Shown: positions 17,535 to 26,523, counted from the stretch's first letter. The stretch: DNA of 64,000 bases from Mucilaginibacter pedocola (GCF_002013915.1 NZ_MBTF01000008.1:60232-124231); one strand, 5' to 3'. The notes: generated from the letters alone by a model not told the origin. Made by a program: numbers and translations.

Positions 17535-17960
17535 TTATTTCCGCTTACTCTCCAGCGCTATGGGCGTAACCTCCACCAACTCCAGCGACTTCACCATATC
17601 CTTGGTGCCGGTTTTGTATTTCTTAAAATGCGGAGTTTGCAAATGGCTGAGGTAAGCCGCTTGGTTAGCGTATATTTCAAATACCGTTACATTGGTTGGT
17701 TTCGCCTTATCATATACTGCATATAGCGTAATAACGCCCGGCTCTACCCGCACCGCAACTTCGGCGTGCTCTTTCAGCATAGCTTTGTAGTTATCCAACT
17801 GTGCGGAATCTATTGTTAGTTTAGCTATCCGCACCACCTGCCCGGCATCCTGCGCAAACGCTTTTTGAAAGGGTATAAGCGATAGGGCGAACAAGGCGGC
17901 AATAGTAAATAAAGCACGCCCGGCGCCGATGTTGTTAGCGAATAGTTGGATAATTTTCAT
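17535..17960 (-). CDS. Exported antibiotic biosynthesis monooxygenase-like protein
   Basis: The 141-aa product has an N-terminal hydrophobic signal (about 15-36, ALFTIAALFALSLIPFQKAFA) and then one ABM-type domain (VRIAKLTIDSAQLDNYKAML, EPGVITLYAVYDKAKP, VFEIYANQAAYLSHLQTPHF). Exported ABM domain proteins are common in Bacteroidota next to redox regulators. It lies on the same strand as the HxlR-type regulator but 98 bases after it. The substrate is unknown. Confidence 0.65.
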   Translation of the reverse strand: MKIIQLFANNIGAGRALFTIAALFALSLIPFQKAFAQDAGQVVRIAKLTIDSAQLDNYKAMLKEHAEVAVRVEPGVITLYAVYDKAKPTNVTVFEIYANQAAYLSHLQTPHFKKYKTGTKDMVKSLELVEVTPIALESKRK

Positions 17961-18058
17961 GATGATATTGATATGTCCTTAGCCAAATATACGATTGGAA
18001 TATGTTCATTCGCTTATATCAATTCCTGTTTTGCTTACCAATATTACAGGGGGGGATT

Positions 18059-18454
18059 TTAGGTGATATCCGCTTTCCTGCTGGCCACAATGCGCTTGCG
18101 GTGGCTTATGCCCCAATCTTTAAGGGCGAACAACACGGCATCTAACGATTCGCTGTAAGGCGTTAGTCCGTAAGTTACCGTTACCGGCGTGGTGGAATAC
18201 ACATTACGCACAACAAACTCGTTCAGTTCAAGCTCCTTCAATTCTTTCGAGAGTATTTTAGGCGTTATATCGCCGAGCGCACGCTGAATATCTTTAAAAC
18301 GCATAGGCCCATCAGTAAGTGCGAACAGGAGCGGCAATTTCCATTTCCCGTTTAAAACATACAAAGCATCCCTGATGCCTGCCATACCCGTGGGGCAGGT
18401 GCGTTTGCTGCAACTTTTTGCGGTTATTGTTTCCGGTTCGGCAAGTGTTTCCAT
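18059..18454 (-). CDS. HxlR-family transcriptional regulator
   Basis: The product from METLAEPETI is about 131 aa. It has a Cys-rich N-terminus (KSCSKRTCPTG) and the HxlR-type winged helix (IRDALYVLNGKWKLPLLFAL, MRFKDIQRALGDITPKILSKELKELE). HxlR proteins sense aldehydes, quinones or oxidants through cysteines and often control a divergent oxidoreductase. Here the divergent gene is an FMN azoreductase-like protein 119 bases away, which fits. The start at 18454 was chosen over 18463 as the family-like beginning, but the choice is not firm. Confidence 0.85.
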   Translation of the reverse strand: METLAEPETITAKSCSKRTCPTGMAGIRDALYVLNGKWKLPLLFALTDGPMRFKDIQRALGDITPKILSKELKELELNEFVVRNVYSTTPVTVTYGLTPYSESLDAVLFALKDWGISHRKRIVASRKADIT

Positions 18455-18491
18455 CGTATACAAAGGTAAACAGTATCCTAAACCATACCGG

Positions 18492-18505
18492 TATCCTTTG
18501 GGATA
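18492..18505. promoter_or_regulatory. Palindrome in the HxlR/azoreductase divergent region
   Basis: TATCC (18492-18496) and GGATA (18501-18505) form an inverted repeat with a 4-base centre. A further 'agtatcc' occurs at about 18473-18479. It is a candidate binding site for the HxlR-type regulator. Arms are short, so confidence is low. Confidence 0.35.
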
Positions 18506-18573
18506 GTAGTATCTTTTTGAAAGGCAGGGTAATTACGTTTGCTGCAGATATAAAACAAAAACAAATTACCCTG

Positions 18574-19173
18574 ATGAAAAAGATATTGCATATCATCTCG
18601 AGCCCTAAAGGCGAACAGTCATTCAGTATAAGACTTGGAAACGCTATCATCGAAAAAGTAAAGGAAGCCAACCCGGGGAGCACGGTGCGCACCCGCAATT
18701 TAGCGCAACAACCGTTTCCTCATTTAGAGGAAGCCACACTTGCCGCATTTTACACCCCCGCCGATAGCCATACCGAAGAGAATAAAGAAGCGCTTAAAAA
18801 TTCCAACGAAGCTATTGCCGAAATTTGGGACGCCGACATTATTGTAATAGGAGCCCCGCTTTGGAATTTTGGCATTCCCTCGGTACTGAAGGCCTGGATA
18901 GACCACATAGCTCGTGCCGGCGTTACCTTCAAATTCAGCGCAGCGGGTGCAGAAGGACTGATAAAAGGCAAAACGGTTTATGTGGCTATGGCATCGGGCG
19001 CTATTTATTCCGCCGGGGCTTACCAGGCTTTCGATTTCGTATCTACTTACCTTAAAGGCTTTTTAGGTTTCCTTGGGATGACAGACCTGAAGGTTTTCCG
19101 TGTGGAGGGTTCGGCATTTCCTGGCCAGGCCGAGTTGGCTTTGCAAAGGGGAATTGATAGTATTGTGTTATAA
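18574..19173 (+). CDS. azoR: FMN-dependent NADH-azoreductase-like flavoprotein
   Basis: The 199-aa protein has the flavodoxin-like fold of AzoR: MKKILHIISSPKGEQSFSIR at the FMN phosphate loop, IIVIGAPLWNFGIPSVLKAWIDH in the core, and GKTVYVAMASGAIYS. It probably reduces quinones or azo compounds in two-electron steps with NAD(P)H. The start at 18574 fits the family. Longer upstream reading frame overlaps the regulator's promoter. The divergent HxlR-type regulator is its likely controller. Confidence 0.85.
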   Translation: MKKILHIISSPKGEQSFSIRLGNAIIEKVKEANPGSTVRTRNLAQQPFPHLEEATLAAFYTPADSHTEENKEALKNSNEAIAEIWDADIIVIGAPLWNFGIPSVLKAWIDHIARAGVTFKFSAAGAEGLIKGKTVYVAMASGAIYSAGAYQAFDFVSTYLKGFLGFLGMTDLKVFRVEGSAFPGQAELALQRGIDSIVL

Positions 19174-19261
19174 AGAAAAAGTCCTTTTCGTTCAGGTGGG
19201 GACACCTGAACGGGAGGGGCTTTAAGCAAGCCTGGTACGAAACCCAACTTTTAAACTTTTC

Positions 19262-20140
19262 TCAATGCAGCACCTTCTTCAAATCCTTTTCCGGCTTCAA
19301 AATGTGGCTGTCTTCCAGCCAGTCGGCGAGGCGGTCGGGCCAGTGGTTTATGGATTTGAGGTTGCGGTTGGTACCCATATTGAAAGCGTGGTCGCCCTGA
19401 GCGTACATGTGCAGTTCTACAGGTACTTTGGCTTCGCGATAGCGTTGCAATAGCTGGATGAGCGGGAGCGAGCAGCAGGCATCATCATTGGCAGCTACCA
19501 AAAATGCAGGCGGTGCATCAGTATTGATGTGCTCGGGGACGAACAGAGGGCCGGGATAAACCTGTACAATGTAATTGGGTTTGGCGCTGGCTCGGTCGAT
19601 AGGATCAGTGGCTTTTGCATCACCGTCGTAACCGCCAAAGGCTACCATATCTACCACTTCGCCACCTGCCGAGAAACCCATAATGCCAATGCGGTTGGGG
19701 TCGATACCGAACTCAGCTGCACGGCTGCGTACCAGGCGGATGGCGCGCTGCCCGTCTTGCTTGGCATGAACATCAATTTTGTAAGGGGACAAGGTATCGC
19801 GGCCGAGGCGGTACTTCAGTATAAAAACGGTAATGCCAAGGCTGTTGTAGAATTTAGCGGGTGCCACACCTTCCGAGTTGTAAACCAGCAAACGGTGCCC
19901 GCCGCCGGGGCAAACAATAATGGCTGCACCGGTAGCTTTATCGGCAGGCGGGGCATATACGGTAAGCGAAGGGTTGTGGATATTCTTCACCCAATAATCT
20001 TTGGCTTGCTCGGGCTCGTTGCGGCGGTTTTCGAAACCCGGTGCACCTTTTTCCCAAAGGGGGATAACGGTTTGGGCGGAAGTACTTAATGCGCAAAACA
20101 ATAAGAATACAAAAGCAGAACAGCGAATAATAACTTTCAT
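19262..20140 (-). CDS. Secreted alpha/beta hydrolase (esterase-like)
   Basis: The 292-aa protein has a signal peptide (about 1-22, FVFLLFCALSTSAQ) and the BD-FAE/lipase-like alpha/beta hydrolase core. AAIIVCPGGGHRLL is the oxyanion-side motif. GIMGFSAGGEVVDM is the nucleophile elbow with Ser in GFSAG. GDHAFNMG holds the catalytic His. Such enzymes remove acetyl or feruloyl groups from plant polysaccharides. It stands alone, next to two other hydrolases on the same strand. Confidence 0.8.
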   Translation of the reverse strand: MKVIIRCSAFVFLLFCALSTSAQTVIPLWEKGAPGFENRRNEPEQAKDYWVKNIHNPSLTVYAPPADKATGAAIIVCPGGGHRLLVYNSEGVAPAKFYNSLGITVFILKYRLGRDTLSPYKIDVHAKQDGQRAIRLVRSRAAEFGIDPNRIGIMGFSAGGEVVDMVAFGGYDGDAKATDPIDRASAKPNYIVQVYPGPLFVPEHINTDAPPAFLVAANDDACCSLPLIQLLQRYREAKVPVELHMYAQGDHAFNMGTNRNLKSINHWPDRLADWLEDSHILKPEKDLKKVLH

Positions 20141-20170
20141 AAATAAAATAAGGGCTGAATAACAACGGTT

Positions 20171-20286
20171 AAAACGTCATGTTGAACTTGTTTCAACACC
20201 CCATCATGTAAACCTCCATGCATGTCCGCTATGCGCAAACACTACCTGCCGTGTGAGGTGCCGAAATAAATTCGGCATGACGTTTT
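20171..20286. repeat. MITE-like palindromic element, 'aacgtcatg' ends
   Basis: The gap 20141-20451 has no gene. AAAACGTCATG (20171-20181) and CATGACGTTTT (20276-20286) are perfect 11-base inverted ends of a 116-base element that begins like 'cgtcatgttgaacttgtttcaac'. Such elements are dispersed in Sphingobacteriaceae genomes. The rest of the gap shows nothing else. Confidence 0.65.
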
Positions 20287-20451
20287 GGGTAGCTAAATAT
20301 CTGTTTTATAAATTGATAAAGCAAAATTAAGATAGGGCTATCTGTGGCAATAAGCAAACTGATAACCTGTATAGCTGTCGGCATAATGGCTAACCCCTCC
20401 CCGCATTTGCGCACTTTCCCAGCACACCCCTCCCCGAGGAGGGAATTTTAT

Positions 20452-21444
20452 TTAACTCATAAACGCCTTCCACCAATTGCTTACTAATGGTGCAACCTCG
20501 GTGGGTTTGCCGGGTTCGGGTAATAACAGTTGGATGTTTTTTTCCTCGGCATATTTTACCAGGCGCTCGGCAGGTTCGTACCAGGCATGGGGTGCGAGGT
20601 TAAAGGTACCCCAATGGATGCCCATCATAATATTGCCTTTCAGGTCGAGGTGGGCGTTAGAGGCATTATCGGGGCCCATATGTATATCGGGCCAGTATTT
20701 ACCGTAGGCACCTATCTCCAGCATCGTTAGATCGAACGGGCCGAAAGCTTCACCAATTGCAGCAAAATCGGGCGAGTAACCCGAATCGGCACCAAAGTAA
20801 ATATTATGTTCGGGCCCTTTTATCACAAACGACGACCACAGGGTTTCATCGCGATGGGTAAGCCCCCTGCCCGAGAAATGCCTTGCCGGCGCAGCGGTAA
20901 TATTGCAATTGCCTATCATTACGCTATCGCCCCAATCCACCTCGTGGATGATGCCTTTATCAACGCCCCATTCCTCCAGGTAATCGCAAACGCCTAGTGA
21001 GCAAATGAACGGTATATTTTTGCCCGCAAAGTATTTAATGGTGGCTTTATCAAGGTGATCATAATGGTCGTGCGAAGAAATGATCACATCTATCTTAGGT
21101 AATTCGGAAAGTGCAATAGGCGGCTGAAAAAAGCGCTTTGGTCCGAACGATTGTGAAAATGAAACACGCTGGCTCCAAACCGGGTCGGTAAGGATGCAGA
21201 TGCCGTCTATCTCTATTAACAAACTCGAGTGCCCTACCCAGGTAACACGCAACCCGCTTTTGGGGGGCGTATCAAAAATGCTTATATCCGTTTTAAAAGG
21301 GCCAAGCGGTATTTTGGGTGTATTCTCTTCTTTGTTGTTGCTGTATTCTTTCAGGATGGGGAGCATTGCGCCAAACCCGGCAGAATCGGTAGGGATGGTA
21401 TTGATAAATTTTCTTCCCTTTTTGCGGGAACCGGACAAACTCAT
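20452..21444 (-). CDS. MBL-fold metallohydrolase (NAPE-PLD/UlaG-like)
   Basis: The 330-aa product carries the metallo-beta-lactamase metal motif SSHDHYDHLD (HxHxDH) and further ligands in APARHFSGRG, FGADSGYSPDF and MGIHWGTFNL. The layout (TWVGHSSLLIEIDG, LTDPVWSQR) is that of NAPE-PLD- and UlaG-like hydrolases that cut phosphodiester or lactone bonds. No signal peptide is seen. Substrate is not known. It is transcribed in the same direction as both neighbours but far from them. Confidence 0.8.
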   Translation of the reverse strand: MSLSGSRKKGRKFINTIPTDSAGFGAMLPILKEYSNNKEENTPKIPLGPFKTDISIFDTPPKSGLRVTWVGHSSLLIEIDGICILTDPVWSQRVSFSQSFGPKRFFQPPIALSELPKIDVIISSHDHYDHLDKATIKYFAGKNIPFICSLGVCDYLEEWGVDKGIIHEVDWGDSVMIGNCNITAAPARHFSGRGLTHRDETLWSSFVIKGPEHNIYFGADSGYSPDFAAIGEAFGPFDLTMLEIGAYGKYWPDIHMGPDNASNAHLDLKGNIMMGIHWGTFNLAPHAWYEPAERLVKYAEEKNIQLLLPEPGKPTEVAPLVSNWWKAFMS

Positions 21445-21503
21445 GGGCAGTGTTATTTAGTGCAATAACGCAAAAAATACCCTGAATGATTGCAATAGCT
21501 GAC

Positions 21504-22334
21504 TTATTCTTTCAAAAATTCAATAGAATCGTTACAAAATTGCAAAAGTGTGGCAGGCAGCGTATCGGGCAGGTAGGGGTGCGAGGCATTGAATACATGG
21601 TCGGCACCCGGTATCACCACCAATTGCGCGTTGGGCTGAGCCGCATGCAAATCTTCTGCCTGTGTTAAGGGCACGCTGGTATCGGCATCGCCGTGTACTA
21701 TTAGCCAGGGTTGTTTTATTTGCGATGCCTTTGCCCGGATGTTCAGCCGCTCGGGATTCTTCTCTACATCCTGCAGCATGCTCACCTTATAAGGCATGTT
21801 TTGCCCGGTGCGCGAGTTGCGCATATACATTACGCCCTGTAGTTTCCATTGTTCTTCCGAGCCTTTTGGCCAAAGCGTGTCAAAATGCGATATAGCCGCC
21901 ATGCTAACCAGTTTGGCAATGCGTTTATCTTCCGCAGTTTTGATGATGCTGATGCCGCCGGCCAGGCTATGCCCAATAAGATATACCTGCCTCACGGCCG
22001 GCAGGAACGAGCCGCCACAGGCAAAATCGATAATGGCGTTCAGGTCTTCCAGCTCGATGCTGAAGGTATTGTCGCTAAAGGCTATTAGGTCGGCAAAATC
22101 TGTAGGGTTATCGGTAGTGGTGCCGTTGTGCGAGAAGTTGAATTTAAGGAAACGGAAACCGTTCTCGGCAAAATGCTGCGCCACCAGGTTATGGGTGCCC
22201 CAATCCTTAAACCCGCGTATGCCGTGCGCAAAAATCACCAACGGTGCTTTGGGATGGGCGGTATGGTAAGTAACATCGGCCAGCATGCCACGGCCTTTAG
22301 CCCCCGGGATGGTGTAATAGTTTTTGCGGATCAT
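21504..22334 (-). CDS. Alpha/beta hydrolase
   Basis: The 276-aa cytoplasmic protein has the alpha/beta hydrolase fold: VIFAHGIRGFKDWGT (oxyanion side), YLIGHSLAGGIS (nucleophile Ser in GHSLAG), VHGDADTSVPL (Asp) and PGADHVFNASH (His). It resembles the dienelactone hydrolase/acyl-peptidase-like group with unknown substrate. The first 15 codons (22290-22334) are repeated exactly at 22856-22900, downstream of the next gene, which points to a local duplication or insertion event at its 5' end. Confidence 0.8.
   Translation of the reverse strand: MIRKNYYTIPGAKGRGMLADVTYHTAHPKAPLVIFAHGIRGFKDWGTHNLVAQHFAENGFRFLKFNFSHNGTTTDNPTDFADLIAFSDNTFSIELEDLNAIIDFACGGSFLPAVRQVYLIGHSLAGGISIIKTAEDKRIAKLVSMAAISHFDTLWPKGSEEQWKLQGVMYMRNSRTGQNMPYKVSMLQDVEKNPERLNIRAKASQIKQPWLIVHGDADTSVPLTQAEDLHAAQPNAQLVVIPGADHVFNASHPYLPDTLPATLLQFCNDSIEFLKE
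22290..22334. repeat. 45-bp direct repeat, copy 1 (5' end of the hydrolase gene)
   Basis: This stretch, the start of the hydrolase gene at 21504-22334, recurs base for base at 22856-22900. The 521 bases between the copies hold a small secreted-protein gene. Confidence 0.9.
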
Positions 22335-22403
22335 AGTAGCCCGAAATTACTAATGTTGAACCGAATACCGCAAAAACTTTGCATCTTGTATTAAATTTTT
22401 ACC

Positions 22404-22856
22404 ATGAAGCTAAGTGTCGTCACGATATTTTTATTAATAGCTTTTGGCGCATCGGCACAAAGGAAACGGATCATATTTCCGCCGCCGGTTTTAGGAATTG
22501 ATAAGCCCAACTTTATAGTGTTTTGCAACGTGCCCGATCATAAAAACGAGCGTGTTTACACCAGATCCTATTATGCCGGGGTTGATGAGTACTGGAGTTT
22601 AAAAGCGCCCGACAGTAAAGAATGCCCCACTGTAAAAGCAGAATTAGATCTTCCTGATTCGTTGGAGATCCGCCCGGAGTTTCTTCAACTTCTTAGGGAA
22701 GTGCATATTAATTATACGACCAGTTATTTAATTATCGACGCTATAGGCGTTTATAGTGATAGCAATAAAGCTGGTTATGGGCATTTAGGCAGCAATAAAG
22801 CTAACTTTAAAGTGGAGCGGCTGGTTGACGTGCAATTAGTTAAAAAGAAAAGGTAA
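22404..22856 (+). CDS. Small secreted hypothetical protein
   Basis: The 150-aa product has a signal peptide (MKLSVVTIFLLIAFGASAQ) and a body without motifs that I recognise (IIFPPPVLGIDKPNFIVFCN, ELDLPDSLEIRPEFLQLLRE, YLIIDAIGVYSDSNKAGYGH). It is divergent from the hydrolase and lies precisely between two 45-bp direct repeats, so it may have arrived by insertion. Function is unknown. Confidence 0.55.
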   Translation: MKLSVVTIFLLIAFGASAQRKRIIFPPPVLGIDKPNFIVFCNVPDHKNERVYTRSYYAGVDEYWSLKAPDSKECPTVKAELDLPDSLEIRPEFLQLLREVHINYTTSYLIIDAIGVYSDSNKAGYGHLGSNKANFKVERLVDVQLVKKKR

Positions 22857-22900
22857 CGGCCTTTAGCCCCCGGGATGGTGTAATAGTTTTTGCGGATCAT
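22856..22900. repeat. 45-bp direct repeat, copy 2
   Basis: An exact second copy of 22290-22334. It overlaps the stop codon of the small secreted gene. About 20 bases beyond it are again loosely similar to those beyond copy 1, as if the original upstream region of the hydrolase lies here. Confidence 0.9.
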
Positions 22901-22952
22901 GCCTGCAAGTTAGTAATGATGGCGCAATGAAAGGAAATTATTCTACCCACTA

Positions 22953-23090
22953 TGTCATTCCGAGGGAAGCGAAGCGACGAGGAATCTTGAACGACTAAGC
23001 ATGAACGCTTTGCATGGTGGCTTTGCATAATGAACAAGATTTCTCTTCGCCCTCTCGCGCTTTCCCTCCCCGCTGCTCATCGAAATGACA
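22953..23090. repeat. Palindromic element with 'tgtcatt' ends
   Basis: The element begins TGTCATTCCGAGGGAAGCGA and ends with CGAAATGACA, near-perfect inverted ends of a 138-base unit. It belongs to the 'gtcattccgag...ctcggaatgac' type of dispersed repeat common in Bacteroidota. No gene lies in 22901-23100. Confidence 0.65.
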
Positions 23091-23100
23091 TTTTTGATCA

Positions 23101-24627
23101 TCACACTTTCTTCCCGTTATACATAATCCCGTAAAGATCCGTCCGGCGGTCTTTTAAATTCTGTACGCTGCCATATTCGTGCAGGGCATCCAGAACCGAT
23201 AGGTCCACATCTGCAATAACAATCATCTCGGTATTCGGCGTAGCTTCTGATTGTATGCCGTTAGTAGGGAATCCAAAATCCGAGGGGGTGAACACTGCCG
23301 ATTGCGCATAAGAGATATCCATGTTATTTACATTCGGCAAATTACCTACGCAGCCGGCAATAGCCACATAACATTCGTTCTCTACTGCACGGGCCTGTGC
23401 ACAAAACTTAACACGGTTGTAGCCGTTCTGCGTATCCGTAAGGAAAGGCACGAACAGTATCTGCATATCCTGGTTGGCCAAAATGCGCGATAGTTCAGGG
23501 AACTCCACATCATAGCAGATCAGTATACCTATTTTGCCCGCATCGGTATCAAAAACCTTAAGGTCGTTACCGCCGCGCATACCCCAGGAGTTTATTTCTG
23601 ATGGGGTGGGGTGTATCTTAATGGTTTCTTCCATACTGCCGTTGCGGCGGAAAAGATACGAGGCGTTGTAAAGCGAATCTTCCTTTATCACGGGCATGCT
23701 GCCTGCAATAATATTCACGTTGTATGATACCGCCAGTTTACTAAAGGCCTCCACTATGGGCTGGGTGTACTGCGCCAGTTCGCGCATGGCCTTTGCCGAA
23801 TCGAGGTGGTTATACTCGGCCATCAGCGGGGTATTGAACAACTCGGGGAAGAGGATAAAATCGCTCTGGTAATCGCTCACGGCATCAACAAAGTATTCGG
23901 CGTGTTTTAATAATTCACTTAGGTTATTGTAACTGCGCATTTGCCATTGCACCAGGCCTATACGAACCACCGTTTTGTGGTTTATGGCGTTGGTAGGCTC
24001 TTCGTAATAAACGTTGTTCCACTCTATCAATGTAGCAAAACCTTTAGAGCGGCTATCCTCGGGCAGGTAATTGCGCAACACTTTACGCACGTGGAAATCA
24101 TTCGCCAGCTGGAACGATAGGGTAGGGTCGTATATCTCTTTATACTTTACCTTATCAATGTATTGCCTTGGCGTAAGGTCGTTCTGAAATTTTTGGTAAT
24201 TGGGTATACGGCCGCCGGCAATAATGCTTTTGAGGTTAAGGTTCTCGCAAAGCTGCTTGCGCGCATCGTACAGGCGGCGGGCCAAACGCAATCCGCGGTA
24301 TTTAGGGTGTACAAAAATATCTATACCATACAGCACGTCGCCATCATTGGTATGGGTTTTAAAGCTGCTGTCGCCGGTTATTTGTTTGTAGGTATGGGTA
24401 TCGCCAAATTTCTTGTAATCTACCACAATAGATAAAGCGCAGCCAACTACTTCGCCATTTACGGTTACGCAAATTTGCCCTTCGGGGAAAAGCTTTATCA
24501 GTTTTTTTATCGATGCGGCATCCCAGTAGTCTTCATCCATATCCATGTATGCCGACTTCATCGATTTTTTCAGTTCCTGGTAATCGTGTACCTCCAGGTT
24601 ACGCAGTTCAATACTTTGCAGATCCAT
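23101..24627 (-). CDS. GNAT acetyltransferase/carbon-nitrogen hydrolase fusion
   Basis: The 508-aa protein joins a GNAT domain (about 1-200, with YGIDIFVHPKYRGLRLARRLYD as the acetyl-CoA loop region, split in the middle) to a nitrilase-superfamily domain (about 215-500). The nitrilase triad is visible: Glu in LFPELFNTP, Lys in ETIKIHPTP and Cys in GILICYDVEFPE. Such two-domain proteins are widespread in Bacteroidota and probably modify and deamidate small amides, but the substrate is unknown. The start at 24627 (MDLQSIELRN) is chosen because the upstream extension runs through a repeat. Confidence 0.85.
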   Translation of the reverse strand: MDLQSIELRNLEVHDYQELKKSMKSAYMDMDEDYWDAASIKKLIKLFPEGQICVTVNGEVVGCALSIVVDYKKFGDTHTYKQITGDSSFKTHTNDGDVLYGIDIFVHPKYRGLRLARRLYDARKQLCENLNLKSIIAGGRIPNYQKFQNDLTPRQYIDKVKYKEIYDPTLSFQLANDFHVRKVLRNYLPEDSRSKGFATLIEWNNVYYEEPTNAINHKTVVRIGLVQWQMRSYNNLSELLKHAEYFVDAVSDYQSDFILFPELFNTPLMAEYNHLDSAKAMRELAQYTQPIVEAFSKLAVSYNVNIIAGSMPVIKEDSLYNASYLFRRNGSMEETIKIHPTPSEINSWGMRGGNDLKVFDTDAGKIGILICYDVEFPELSRILANQDMQILFVPFLTDTQNGYNRVKFCAQARAVENECYVAIAGCVGNLPNVNNMDISYAQSAVFTPSDFGFPTNGIQSEATPNTEMIVIADVDLSVLDALHEYGSVQNLKDRRTDLYGIMYNGKKV

Positions 24628-24669
24628 GTTGGGGTAACGGGTTTTCTGCGGGAATGTTTGTTTGTTGTT

Positions 24670-24765
24670 AGTCCGAAAGTCAGAAAAGTCCGCAAGTCCG
24701 ATGACAAAAAAACGTTTAACTCCTTCTCTCGGACTTTTCCGACTGCGGACTTCCGACTTTAGAAT
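24670..24765. repeat. Palindromic repeat, 'agtccg/cggact' family, second copy
   Basis: GTTAGTCCGAAAGTC and AAGTCCGCAAGTCCG on the left match inverted CTCGGACTTTTCCGACTGCGGACTT pieces on the right. It is related to 14441-14540. It reaches into the 3' end of the DoxX-like gene, so that gene's last residues come from repeat sequence. Confidence 0.6.
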
Positions 24766-25129
24766 GCCACCCCGCCCAAACAATAAGCAGCGGCTGAAAA
24801 ACCAGCAGCCTCAGCCATGCTACAGCCGGGCTAACTGTTAGCGTACCTAATTGAAAGGGGGCATCCATTACCATTTTGGTGTGTACGGGGATAAAGGCCA
24901 ACAACATGAGTATAATGCCGTATGAGGCAACCTTACGCGTTCGCGGGCGTATCATTAATAGCGCTAACACAATTTCTGCCGCACCCGATAGTGCGTTTAG
25001 CAATTTGGCGAAAGGCAATTGCGCTGGCATAATAGAATAATATACATCGGGCGAGCGAAAGTGGTTGATACCTGCCAGCAGGTAAAAGGCGATGAGGGCG
25101 ATAAGGCTTAATTTTTTAAAGAATTGCAT
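24716..25129 (-). CDS. DoxX-like small membrane protein
   Basis: The 137-aa product has four hydrophobic segments (LSLIALIAFYLLAGINHF, ALSGAAEIVLALLMI, YGIILMLLAFIPVH, WLRLLVFQPLLIVWAGW). The pattern NHFRSPDVYYSIMPAQLPFA after helix 1 is typical of DoxX/MauE-related membrane proteins. These act in redox balance or remain unknown. The last 18 or so residues come from the palindromic repeat and are hydrophilic, so the true family part ends near residue 118. Confidence 0.65.
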   Translation of the reverse strand: MQFFKKLSLIALIAFYLLAGINHFRSPDVYYSIMPAQLPFAKLLNALSGAAEIVLALLMIRPRTRKVASYGIILMLLAFIPVHTKMVMDAPFQLGTLTVSPAVAWLRLLVFQPLLIVWAGWHSKVGSPQSEKSERRS

Positions 25130-25240
25130 TATTTATAGGCAGCTTATTTTAAAAAATGAAATAAAAGCAGAATAAGAAGGATGTTATTGCAGATATATCG
25201 TAATTTATAAACATTCTAAATACTTCTGTTTGACAAAGCC

Positions 25241-25274
25241 TTGACATTGCATCTTACCATGTGTGCTATTTTTG
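25241..25274 (+). promoter_or_regulatory. Promoter of hemA
   Basis: TTG (25241-25243) is followed after 23 bases by TATTTTTG (25267-25274), an exact match to the Bacteroidota -7 consensus TAnnTTTG. This site covers the upstream GTG at 25261, so translation of hemA cannot begin there and the TTG at 25297 is favoured. Confidence 0.7.
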
Positions 25275-25296
25275 TTCGGTCAAATTTAAAACTGCT

Positions 25297-26523
25297 TTGA
25301 AGTATCTAAAGGTAATAGCTTTTACGCATAAACAGATCGAGTTGAAGGAATTGGGAAAGTTGGTGATATGCCAGGAAGACCTTACCGATAAACTCCATGA
25401 AGTTAAAGCACGTTTTGATATAGGCGAAATTTTCTACCTATCTACCTGTAACCGTGTAGAGTTCGTTCTGTCTACCCAGCAAAAGGTAGATCGCGAGTTT
25501 GCCCATCAGTTTATTGATGCTATGGGTATTGGCCTTTGCCACCACTCAATGGGTACGTTTTTAGATGCTGCTTCTATTTACGAAGGCCACGCTGCGATGG
25601 AGCACCTGCTGCGTACATCATGCTCGCTGGAAAGTTTGATAGTTGGCGAAAAAGAGATATTGGCCCAATTACGTAAAGCTTACGATAGCGGCCGCGAAGC
25701 CGGCCTTACCGGCGATAAGCTGCGCCTGATAATGGAATGTGTTGTAAAAACCGCTAAAGAAGTTTATACGCATACCAACATATCTAAAAACCCCATCTCG
25801 GTAGTATCATTAGCTTACCGTAAATTAAAAGACTTGAAGCTTTGCGGCAACGCCCGTATCCTGATCATAGGCGCCGGCGAAACTAACCGCAACCTTTCTA
25901 AATACCTGCAAAAACATAAGTTCTCTAACTTCGCGGTGTTTAACCGCACCCTTTCAAAAGCGCAGCAACTGGCTGATGACCTGGGTGGCGAAGCTTACGA
26001 ACTGGATGCCCTGAAAGATTACAAAAAAGGCTTTGATGCCATTATCACCTGCACATCGGCAGTTGAGCCTATCATCACACCAGAAATTTATACCTCGCTA
26101 TTGAACGGCGAAACCGGTAAGAAAACGATAGTAGATCTTGCTATCCCTAACGATACTGCTGCCGAAGTGCTGGAGCAATTTGATGTGAACTTTATTGAAG
26201 TGCACTCGCTTAACGAAGTTGCAAAAAAGAACCTGCAGGAGCGATATCACGAGCTTTCGAGTGCTGAAGCCATCATCGACCGCAACATCAACGAGTTTTT
26301 GGTGATGCTTAAACAGCGCAAGATAGAGCTGGCCATGCGCCAGGTACCCGAAAAAATAAAAGAGATACGCAACACCGCTGTAAACTCGGTATTTGCCGAT
26401 GAGGTGCAAAGCCTCGATAAAGAATCGCGCGAGATACTGGAAAAGGTGATGAATTACATGGAGAAGAAATATATCAGCGTGCCCATGATCATGGCGAAGG
26501 ATATATTGATCAACAGTAATTAA
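25297..26523 (+). CDS. hemA: Glutamyl-tRNA reductase (TTG start)
   Basis: The protein of about 408 aa makes glutamate-1-semialdehyde from Glu-tRNA, the first committed step of C5 haem synthesis. The catalytic Cys lies in FYLSTCNRVEF. The substrate region SCSLESLIVGEKEILAQLR, the NADPH-binding fold ILIIGAGETNRNLSKYL and the C-terminal dimerization helices are present. The start is assigned to TTG 25297 (M)KYLKVIAFTHKQIEL, because a promoter overlaps the upstream GTG. No Shine-Dalgarno is seen. It heads the haem cluster. Confidence 0.9.
   Translation: MKYLKVIAFTHKQIELKELGKLVICQEDLTDKLHEVKARFDIGEIFYLSTCNRVEFVLSTQQKVDREFAHQFIDAMGIGLCHHSMGTFLDAASIYEGHAAMEHLLRTSCSLESLIVGEKEILAQLRKAYDSGREAGLTGDKLRLIMECVVKTAKEVYTHTNISKNPISVVSLAYRKLKDLKLCGNARILIIGAGETNRNLSKYLQKHKFSNFAVFNRTLSKAQQLADDLGGEAYELDALKDYKKGFDAIITCTSAVEPIITPEIYTSLLNGETGKKTIVDLAIPNDTAAEVLEQFDVNFIEVHSLNEVAKKNLQERYHELSSAEAIIDRNINEFLVMLKQRKIELAMRQVPEKIKEIRNTAVNSVFADEVQSLDKESREILEKVMNYMEKKYISVPMIMAKDILINSN

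Noticed and set aside
24628..24783. Longer N-terminus for the GNAT/nitrilase fusion
   Set aside because: It would translate a palindromic repeat, and the GNAT fold begins at 24627.
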